A stretch of DNA of 5,460 nucleotides from UMGS1052 sp045580005 (GTDB taxonomy: Bacteria > Bacillota > Clostridia > Oscillospirales > CAG-382), in NCBI GenBank assembly GCA_045580005.1, contig JAZNMZ010000054.1:1-5460 (forward strand), given 5' to 3'. The position numbers and the translations under genes are program-made. Below the pieces are notes generated by a model that searched no databases, had not been told where the DNA came from, and worked only from the letters and a program-made list of their open reading frames with translations. This document shows, one piece after another, positions 1 through 4,597 of the stretch. Each line of letters opens with the position of its first letter. Position 1 is the stretch's first letter.

Positions 1-45
1 CCCGAACAGATTGCAAGTTATAAAAAGGAGTGGAACGAGCAATGA
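1..45 (+). CDS. 3' end of an upstream early gene (partial)
   Basis: Frame 1 is open from the window edge to the TGA at 43-45 and encodes the last 14 residues, PEQIASYKKEWNEQ. The stop overlaps the ATG of the next gene as ATGA (42-45), the arrangement of translationally coupled operon genes, and the ribosome binding site of the next gene lies inside these codons. This is the main reason for choosing this frame; frame 2 is also open here, but it runs on into the next gene without any such junction. Too little is present to name a family. A short charged helical tail is all that can be seen. Confidence 0.6.
   Translation, partial: PEQIASYKKEWNEQ
26..30 (+). promoter_or_regulatory. Ribosome binding site deciding the DUF3268 gene start
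   Basis: AGGAG, preceded by AAAA, lies 11 bases before the ATG at 42. A GTG at 30 is in frame but overlaps this Shine-Dalgarno sequence itself, so it cannot be served by it. ATG 42 is therefore preferred. Confidence 0.7.
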
Positions 46-428
46 GAGATATACACTGCGACTACTGCGGAACGCTTACCCTCTTTGTTGATAGCAAGGT
101 AATTTATGGCCGAAGTTATGGGATGATTTATCTCTGTCCGAAATGTAACGCATATGTCGGTGTTCACAAAGGCACCGACAAACCGCTTGGCAGACTTGCG
201 GATGCAGAGTTGAGGAAATGGAAAAACGCAGCACATAGAGCGTTTGATCCTCTCTGGCAACGCGGACCATTTCGAGGCAAAAGAAACGCGGCTTACAGTT
301 GGCTTGCTGAACAAATGCAACTGCCGGTAGAAGAAACACACATAGGAATGTTTGATGTTGAAAAGTGCAGAACGGCAATAGCCCTCTGCGAAAGTAAAAT
401 GATGAAAGGAGGCATACAAAATGCCTGA
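42..428 (+). CDS. DUF3268-type zinc-finger-containing phage protein
   Basis: A 128-residue protein. It has two Cys pairs, C6-x2-C9 and C32-x2-C35 (LCPKC), spaced as in a zinc ribbon and probably holding one zinc ion. The rest fits the DUF3268 pattern: NAYVGVHKGTDKPLG (about 36-50), LADAELRKWK, an H65-x3-D69-x2-W72 block, then AAYSWLA and THIGMFD near 100-105. The family is common in phage and prophage early regions and has no established biochemical function that I know of; nucleic-acid binding is a guess from the zinc ribbon. The start at ATG 42 forms an ATGA overlap with the upstream stop and follows AGGAG. The 3' end overlaps the next start by 8 bases. Family call from motif memory, with fair certainty. 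Confidence 0.85.
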   Translation: MRDIHCDYCGTLTLFVDSKVIYGRSYGMIYLCPKCNAYVGVHKGTDKPLGRLADAELRKWKNAAHRAFDPLWQRGPFRGKRNAAYSWLAEQMQLPVEETHIGMFDVEKCRTAIALCESKMMKGGIQNA

Positions 429-630
429 ACAAAACAATGTTATGAATAGTGAAATTCTTATAGACACAGGGAGCGTTTGTGTACCGATAAAGGACTATAA
501 CGAGCTTGTAAGTGCATCCGCGAAACTGAAAATCATTGAAAATATGTATCGCGGTATAGACAGTTATCATTACGGAGAAGTCTTAAAGACGGTATTCGGG
601 GAGAAAGGAGAAAACGAAGATGCTGAATAG
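421..630 (+). CDS. Small phage protein of unknown function (69 aa)
   Basis: I do not recognise a named family. The protein has a short N-terminal segment, then a VPIKDYNELV motif (about residues 21-30), a predicted helix SASAKLKIIENMY, and a C-terminal helix YGEVLKTVFG before an acidic end. Short proteins with a 'KDYxEL' start to a helix are frequent in Firmicutes phage early operons and may be small adaptor or coiled-coil proteins, but no role is supported. The gene is credible because AAAGGAGG (405-412) stands 8 bases before its ATG, and because it overlaps the genes on both sides (8 bases upstream, 11 bases with ssb). There are no Cys pairs, signal peptide or membrane segment. Confidence 0.75.
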   Translation: MPEQNNVMNSEILIDTGSVCVPIKDYNELVSASAKLKIIENMYRGIDSYHYGEVLKTVFGEKGENEDAE

Positions 631-1045
631 AGTTGAGATTATGGGTAGGCTCACAAGCGACCCCGAATTAAGAGCAACAACCTCCGGCACATTCGTTACA
701 TCTTTTTCAATCGCAACCGAAAGCGACTATAAAAATCCTCAAAATGAAAAGGTAACAGATTTCTTTGATGTTATCGCGTGGAGAAACACTGCCGAATTTA
801 TCAGCAAACATTTTACCAAAGGCAGAATGATTGTTGTAGCCGGAAGATTAAAAACGGAAACTTGGGACGATACAACCACAGGCAAAAAAAGAAAGTCCAC
901 AAAGATTGTTGCGGAAAGTGTTTACTTCGGAGATTCCAAAAAGGATGACGGAGTTGCCCCCGGTGCTACATATCCTCCTGCTTCCTCTGTTCCGCAGGGA
1001 TTTACCGATATTACAGGTGTAGAGGATGACGATTTACCGTTCTAA
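620..1045 (+). CDS. ssb: Single-stranded DNA-binding protein
   Basis: A 141-residue bacterial-type SSB that coats single-stranded DNA during phage replication and recombination. The OB fold covers about residues 1-104: MLNRVEIMGRLTSDPELR at the start, FVTSFSIAT, TDFFDVIAWRNTAEF, GRMIVVAGRLKTETW, and a final strand IVAESVYFG. A short flexible linker with Pro and Gly (110-128) leads to the acidic tip DDDLPF at 136-141, the conserved tail through which SSB recruits partner proteins such as recombination and repair enzymes. Length is shorter than most host SSBs (about 160-180 aa) because of the short linker, as is usual in phages. AAAGGAG at 604-610 gives a 9-base spacing to the ATG, inside the 3' end of the previous gene. 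Confidence 0.96.
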   Translation: MLNRVEIMGRLTSDPELRATTSGTFVTSFSIATESDYKNPQNEKVTDFFDVIAWRNTAEFISKHFTKGRMIVVAGRLKTETWDDTTTGKKRKSTKIVAESVYFGDSKKDDGVAPGATYPPASSVPQGFTDITGVEDDDLPF

Positions 1046-1058
1046 GGAGGGCTGATGT

Positions 1059-1967
1059 ATGGCAACAGGAAAACGATACTATTGGATGAAGCTCAAAGAA
1101 TCGTTTATGACCTCGGACACAATCGACTACTTTATGAGCCAACCCAACGGCGCCAATTATGTTGTCCTTTATCAAATGCTCTGTCTTAAAACCATTAACA
1201 CAGACGGAAGATTATCAAGGCAAATAGGAGAAATAATTATCCCTTATGATGTTGAGAAAATCCAAAGAGATTGTAAATGGTTTTCGGTTGACACAATTCG
1301 CGTAGCTCTTAAACTTTATCAAGCCGTAGGTCTTATCTATGAGGACCAGGACGGAGTGCTTGTTCTCTCCGACCACCACAACCTTGTAGGAAGTGAAACC
1401 GATTATGCAGCACAGAAGAAAATTCAGCGACAAAATCAGGGAAAACTTCCTCCTCCGTCTGTGGACAGTGCTGTGGACAATGTCCACACAGAGAATAGAG
1501 ACAAGAGAATAGATAAAAGAGATAAAGAGAAAAGAGTTGAAGATGTTGAGATTGTAGATGTAGAGAGAGAGGATTCTACTCCGCAAGCGGAGGCAGTGTC
1601 GGTCAACTGCCCTTATGCGAAAATCAAGGATTTATACCACAAAATTTGTATTTCATATCCCAAAATAAAGACCATTGACGGCAACAGAAAAACTGCGGTC
1701 GGTGCAAGGTGGCGAACATATAAAAGCCTTGAAATATTTGAGGAACTGTTCACTATTGCAGAAAACACTCCTTTTCTCAAAGGAGAGAATGAGCGTAATT
1801 GGTCGGCAGACTTTGATTGGATGATGAAGCCTACAAACTTCTCAAAGATTTTGGAGCATAAGTATGATGACCGTTCTTCCGGGGAAGCACCTTTGACCGG
1901 AGCTATAGGAACTCTTGCAAAAATGTATGAGGAGGCAGGCGGAAATGACGGAACAGGAAACTATTAA
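1059..1967 (+). CDS. Phage replisome organizer (origin-binding replication initiator)
   Basis: A 302-residue protein of the phage replisome organizer family, which binds the phage origin and assembles the helicase loader and helicase. The N-terminal domain (about 1-125) shows the family pattern: RYYWMKLKESFM at 6-17, a winged-helix block with GANYVVLYQMLCL, GRLSRQIGEIIIPYDVE, and TIRVALKLYQAVGLI, ending DYAAQKKIQRQNQ. A charged Lys/Arg/Asp/Glu linker (about 131-180) follows. The C-terminal region (185-270) has IKDLYHKIC, a GARWRTY segment, and NWSADFDWMMKPTNFSKILEHKYDD, a tail often seen in DnaD-like and phage replication proteins. AAGGAGG (1044-1050), overlapping the ssb stop, is 8 bases before ATG 1059; ATG 1055 is out of frame. 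The linker DNA carries repeats suggestive of an origin (separate entries). Confidence 0.9.
   Translation: MATGKRYYWMKLKESFMTSDTIDYFMSQPNGANYVVLYQMLCLKTINTDGRLSRQIGEIIIPYDVEKIQRDCKWFSVDTIRVALKLYQAVGLIYEDQDGVLVLSDHHNLVGSETDYAAQKKIQRQNQGKLPPPSVDSAVDNVHTENRDKRIDKRDKEKRVEDVEIVDVEREDSTPQAEAVSVNCPYAKIKDLYHKICISYPKIKTIDGNRKTAVGARWRTYKSLEIFEELFTIAENTPFLKGENERNWSADFDWMMKPTNFSKILEHKYDDRSSGEAPLTGAIGTLAKMYEEAGGNDGTGNY
1460..1488 (+). repeat. Three TGTGGAC copies (two direct, one inverted) inside the organizer gene
   Basis: TGTGGAC occurs at 1460-1466 and 1472-1478, 12 bases apart, and its reverse complement GTCCACA at 1482-1488. The last two form a perfect 7-bp inverted repeat with an AAT centre (1472-1488). 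The copy TGTGGACAA (1472-1480) differs at one position from TGTGGATAA, the complement of the consensus DnaA box TTATCCACA. Candidate initiator-binding sites (iterons) for the organizer or for DnaA. The match to a known box is imperfect, and the repeats also encode a VDSAVDNVHT linker, so protein-level repetition is the competing explanation. Confidence 0.5.
1490..1575 (+). repeat. C-depleted purine-rich tract with AGAGAATAGA repeats
   Basis: From 1491 to 1575 the + strand has only one C (1502) and about one third G+C. AGAGAATAGA occurs twice, at 1490-1499 and 1504-1513, and related AGATAAA and AAGAGA units follow. The tract lies right after the TGTGGAC sites and could be the easily melted part of an origin. 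It encodes the charged RDKRIDKRDKEKR linker, whose codons are naturally purine-rich, so the composition alone proves nothing. Confidence 0.5.
1579..1592. repeat. Perfect 6-bp inverted repeat CTCCGC-AA-GCGGAG
   Basis: Two perfect 6-base arms separated by AA, just after the C-depleted tract. It is inside the organizer coding sequence and is not followed by a T run, so it is not an intrinsic terminator. It may be part of the candidate origin or a chance palindrome. Confidence 0.4.
1930..1935 (+). promoter_or_regulatory. Ribosome binding site deciding the helicase-loader start
   Basis: AGGAGG stands 9 bases before ATG 1945. In-frame TTG 1915 and ATG 1927 lie upstream of it and have no comparable site, so the 226-residue product from 1945 is preferred over the longer versions. 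Confidence 0.75.
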
Positions 1968-2625
1968 GATTGTAACGCTGATAGTTATGAGCTATCCATC
2001 AAGCGAGAAATTTAAGGATGAAACATCTCTTAAAGGAATGGTCGCAGTATGGAAAACCATTTTTAAGGATGACAATGCGCAGTTGGTGGAAATGGCGGTA
2101 CAGAAACACATATCCGTCAACAAATGGCCTCCGAGTATAGCAGAAGTAAGAGAACAAATGATAAATCTCACGCGCCCGGATATTATTCCTCCTGATATTG
2201 CTTGGACGGCGGTCAGCGACTTGCTCCACGCAAAGGGTGAATATGGACATTTTGATTTATATTCGGTGTTGCCCGAGCCGGTGGCAAGAGTTGTTGAGAC
2301 AATTGGATGGAGCAATCTTTATAATTTGCATTGTGGCAGACACAGAGGAAATAAAGACGGTATGGACCGTGTTGCGTTTATGGATTTATATAAGCCTGCT
2401 TACGAGCGAGAGCGTGAGCAGGCAATGCTCCCCGAAAGAATAAGGAGTGTATGCGAAAAAAAGAGACAAGAAATTGGCGGAGAGAGCTTGAGGTTAATAG
2501 AAAAAGCTCACGAAGAGCGTGTAAAACACGACGAATATTGGGATAGCATCACCAGGAGAAATTATTTAAACGCTCTGGAAAAACACGAAACAAAACTATT
2601 AGGAGGTAATTCTGATGAAGAGTAA
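1945..2625 (+). CDS. Replicative helicase loader/inhibitor, G39P-like
   Basis: A 226-residue protein. Residues 1-70 fit the helical domain of SPP1 G39P-type loaders: MTEQETIKIVTLIVMSYP, then WKTIFKDDNAQLVEMAVQKHI, then NKWPPSIAEVREQM. Such proteins bind the DnaB-type helicase and deliver it to the organizer-bound origin while blocking its ATPase. The middle part (about 80-160: AWTAVSDLL, ARVVETIGW, AFMDLYKPAYERE) is also seen in longer Firmicutes versions, and the C-terminal third is a charged helix. At 226 aa it is longer than SPP1 G39P (126 aa). It has no Walker motifs, so it is not a DnaC/DnaI-type AAA+ loader. It overlaps the organizer gene by 23 bases, matching the adjacent 38-39 arrangement of SPP1; no helicase gene follows in this window. 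Confidence 0.8.
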   Translation: MTEQETIKIVTLIVMSYPSSEKFKDETSLKGMVAVWKTIFKDDNAQLVEMAVQKHISVNKWPPSIAEVREQMINLTRPDIIPPDIAWTAVSDLLHAKGEYGHFDLYSVLPEPVARVVETIGWSNLYNLHCGRHRGNKDGMDRVAFMDLYKPAYEREREQAMLPERIRSVCEKKRQEIGGESLRLIEKAHEERVKHDEYWDSITRRNYLNALEKHETKLLGGNSDEE

Positions 2626-3187
2626 AAAGAGAAAAATTCCAATGAGAGTTAGGAGAAGAATTTTCTACGCGGTATGTATTGCGATTGTATGTGTGATTCT
2701 TCTTGCCTGCGTGAATGGTTGCGACAAAGAAACAGAACCGGTGCAGGTGGCAGCTGCAGATACCAACTCGGAGCTTGCAACCGAAGCTCCCAAAAAGGTC
2801 AGCAGATATGCAGAGATACATATTGAAGAATGGGAGATTGACGAGATGGCGGCTATTATCTACCTTGAAGCTCGCAACCAAAGCGCCAAAGGTCAGCAAG
2901 CCGTAGCGGAGGTCATATTAAATCGTGTACTGTATGATGGTTTTCCCGATTCTGTGTATGAAGTGATCCACGAGGGCGAAAGCAAAGGTGTTGTGCAGTT
3001 TACAACCGTAAAATGCCTTGATGAAGCAAAGCCGACAGAGACACAATACAAAGCCATCAACGCGGCATTGTACGGAGAGCCTATTCTTCCTTTGGATGTG
3101 GTTTTCTTCTCCAGGAACGGCGAAAATGACAATGTATGGGGTAAAATTGAGGACCATGTCTTTTGTTACGCATACAAATGGGAGTGA
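2615..3187 (+). CDS. Membrane-anchored SleB-type cell wall hydrolase
   Basis: A 190-residue protein with a basic N-terminus (KKRK, RVRRR), one hydrophobic segment at about 16-33, then a polar linker (37-65) and a Hydrolase_2/SleB domain (about 70-190). Domain landmarks are AAIIYLEARNQS with the likely catalytic Glu85, QQAVAEVILNRV (95-105), FPDSVYEVI, VVQFT (126-130) and HVFCY near the end (H181). SleB enzymes are peptidoglycan lytic transglycosylases, so the domain should act outside the membrane. The N-terminus may be an uncleaved anchor or a lipoprotein signal: LLAC (29-32) and VNGC (33-36) are both imperfect lipoboxes. AGGAGG at 2601-2606 is 8 bases before the ATG; the gene overlaps the loader by 11 bases. 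It sits among replication genes, not in a lysis cassette. Confidence 0.88.
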   Translation: MKSKKRKIPMRVRRRIFYAVCIAIVCVILLACVNGCDKETEPVQVAAADTNSELATEAPKKVSRYAEIHIEEWEIDEMAAIIYLEARNQSAKGQQAVAEVILNRVLYDGFPDSVYEVIHEGESKGVVQFTTVKCLDEAKPTETQYKAINAALYGEPILPLDVVFFSRNGENDNVWGKIEDHVFCYAYKWE

Positions 3188-3193
3188 TTTTCA

Positions 3194-3721
3194 ATGAACT
3201 ATGGCAAAGAAAAAGACCCCCTCCGACAATGGCAAGGTAAGGTAAGCCGGGCGAAAGGTCAGGCATTTGAGGAAAGGTTAGACACCGCATTTGCATATTA
3301 CGCAGACAGAGGATTTGCGAATATAGAAAAAACACCTGAGCCAATGCGAGTAATAAAGCCTTATGGAGACAGGAGATTCGGTCAGTTTATAGCGGTGTAT
3401 TCCAAAAAGGCACAGCCTGACTACAAAGGAACACTCAAAGGCGGTCGCTCCATTATGTTTGAGGCAAAATACACAGACTCCGACAGGATAACCAAAGACC
3501 GCGTGAGCAAAGAACAGACCGACTATATGGATAGCCATCACGCGTTAGGTGCAAGGTGCTATGTCATTATCGGCTATAAGTCAGGCGAAGCTTACCGCAT
3601 CCCTTGGGATGTATGGCAAAGAATGAAAGAGATATACGGCAGAAAATATCTCAAAGAAACAGATGTACAACAATATAAAATTAAGTCAGCGTGGAATGCC
3701 GTGCTGATGATACTTGAATAA
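3194..3721 (+). CDS. recU: Holliday junction resolvase RecU
   Basis: A 175-residue RecU-family endonuclease that cuts four-way junctions during recombination and replication-fork repair. The N-terminal block GKVSRAKGQAFEERLDTAF (15-33) carries the GxxFE element. The nuclease core reads AQPDYKGTLKGGRSIMFEAKYTD (73-95) with the metal-binding and catalytic D76, E90 and K92. KEQTDYMDSHHALGARCYV (106-124) and AYRIPWDVWQRM (133-144) are also typical. It is shorter than host RecU (about 200 aa), with a reduced N-terminal region, as in phage versions. The stalk between residues 45 and 70 (TPEPMRVIKP to AVYSKK) is present, so junction binding is plausible. GGAG at 3181-3184, overlapping the end of the hydrolase gene, is 9 bases from the ATG. 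All key residues are intact. Confidence 0.92.
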   Translation: MNYGKEKDPLRQWQGKVSRAKGQAFEERLDTAFAYYADRGFANIEKTPEPMRVIKPYGDRRFGQFIAVYSKKAQPDYKGTLKGGRSIMFEAKYTDSDRITKDRVSKEQTDYMDSHHALGARCYVIIGYKSGEAYRIPWDVWQRMKEIYGRKYLKETDVQQYKIKSAWNAVLMILE

Positions 3722-3738
3722 TTGAAAGGAGCTTAATT

Positions 3739-4416
3739 ATGAGCGAAATATCAAAATACGAAGCGTACAAAAAGAAAATGCAGGGACTGTGTGATGAACA
3801 CAATCTCATATTCAAATTTACCAAGAACACATACCCCGTAACACTTACCATTAAACCGACAGACCCGGATGATGCGCAGTTGACTTTACTGCCTGATATG
3901 AACGACAAGGAAATATCCCCGGATGCATTCTTGATGTTTGAATTCAAGGACGGAGATATCACCTACAAAACATCAAAGGAATTCGTCATCAGCGAAACTC
4001 TGTTTAACAAAATCAAAAACCTTTTCAAGAATATGCACAGCTGTTGGATGCAACATTTCTTCCGTGATATTATCGAGCGCGAACTGCTTGCGCCGGGAGC
4101 AATGCCTGAGATTGACGAATCGGATGCGGATGACACGGACATAGCTCTCCCGGAGGGTGCAGAACCGATTGAGGAATTTGTTGACGATATTCCCGACGAC
4201 TACATAACAGAGGCAAAGCAGATTGTTCGTATGGAGAATAAAGCCTCCACCTCTCTCTTGATGCGCAGGCTGAATGTTGACGAGGAAAAGGCAGAGCAGA
4301 TTATGGAAGCTCTTGAAATTATGGGTGTTGTTGGTCCTTATAATGACGGAGAATCCCGTGAGGTACTTCCGTATGACGAGCCTGACGATAGCGAGGACGG
4401 TGCTGACAATGAGTAA
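3739..4416 (+). CDS. Phage protein with a C-terminal FtsK-gamma-like winged helix
   Basis: A 225-residue protein. Residues 155-210 (YITEAKQIVRMENKAS, then SLLMRRLNVDEEKAEQIMEALE, then MGVVGP and ESREVL) match the FtsK gamma pattern, in which a winged helix reads short polar DNA motifs and contacts XerD. The ATPase motor that normally precedes it is absent: there is no Walker A or B motif. Residues 1-115 form a different, unrecognised alpha/beta domain (YPVTLTIKP, SPDAFLMFEFKDGDITYK, a helical FNKIKNLFKNMHSCWMQHFFRDIIE), and an acidic linker (121-155) joins the two. The tail is strongly acidic (DEPDDSEDGADNE). AAAGGAG at 3725-3731 gives a 7-base spacing. The gene follows recU after 17 bases. 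The winged-helix assignment is by motif; the protein's function is unknown. Confidence 0.8.
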   Translation: MSEISKYEAYKKKMQGLCDEHNLIFKFTKNTYPVTLTIKPTDPDDAQLTLLPDMNDKEISPDAFLMFEFKDGDITYKTSKEFVISETLFNKIKNLFKNMHSCWMQHFFRDIIERELLAPGAMPEIDESDADDTDIALPEGAEPIEEFVDDIPDDYITEAKQIVRMENKASTSLLMRRLNVDEEKAEQIMEALEIMGVVGPYNDGESREVLPYDEPDDSEDGADNE

Positions 4417-4597
4417 ACCGGATATGAAATCTATCGGTATAAAAAGAGACGATTATAAGGCTATAAAGAGAATGGACAGAATTCAGCTCACGGAATATTT
4501 GACAAGAGTATGGAAACGCGGTTACGAGGCAGGCAAAAAGGCAATCGCGGTAAATGTCCCTCCTCAGCCTGAAAACAAGGAGGCTGTTGAGGAATAA
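4409..4597 (+). CDS. Small basic phage protein of unknown function (62 aa)
   Basis: No named family recognised. It begins MSKPDMKSIGIKRDDYKAIKR and continues with a helix RIQLTEYLTRVWKRGYEAGKKA (about 24-45), and is followed by a Pro/Glu-rich tail. The open frame runs upstream to 4274 over the previous gene, but that part is a shadow of it; ATG 4409 overlaps the previous stop by 8 bases and suits translational coupling. The ribosome binding site is weak (GAGG at about 4393-4396, 12 bases away), so initiation probably depends on ribosomes ending the upstream gene. A second in-frame ATG at 4424 is possible. 'RGYEAGKKA'-type small proteins are frequent just before methylase genes in such operons, as far as I recall, but no role is supported. 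Confidence 0.65.
   Translation: MSKPDMKSIGIKRDDYKAIKRMDRIQLTEYLTRVWKRGYEAGKKAIAVNVPPQPENKEAVEE

Noticed and set aside
30..32. GTG start giving a four-residue longer zinc-finger protein
   Set aside because: It overlaps the AGGAG ribosome binding site itself; ATG 42 has proper spacing and an ATGA overlap with the upstream stop.
18..570. Long open frames on the minus strand opposite the first genes
   Set aside because: They lie antisense to the zinc-finger and 69-aa genes, which have good ribosome binding sites and operon overlaps. The translations are rich in Cys, Phe and His without any recognisable motif.
884..890. Run of seven A in ssb as a possible programmed frameshift site
   Set aside because: In the reading frame it is GGC AAA AAA AGA, which does not give an X_XXY_YYZ heptamer, and the in-frame product already has the full OB fold and the DDDLPF tip.
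974..999. Inverted repeat CCTGC...GCAGG in the ssb linker
   Set aside because: Short stem with a 12-base loop, no T run and no repeat copies; probably chance within codons.
1579..1592. CTCCGC-AA-GCGGAG as an intrinsic terminator
   Set aside because: The stem is short, has a two-base centre, lies inside a coding region and lacks a following T tract. Kept only as a possible origin element.
1915..1944. TTG 1915 or ATG 1927 as start of the helicase loader
   Set aside because: AGGAGG at 1930-1935 lies inside that extension and points to ATG 1945; the extra residues (MQKCMRRQAE) do not belong to the family's N-terminus.
4274..4408. Upstream extension of the 62-aa gene to an earlier ATG
   Set aside because: It overlaps codons of the FtsK-gamma-like domain in another frame; the winged-helix frame is clearly the conserved one.
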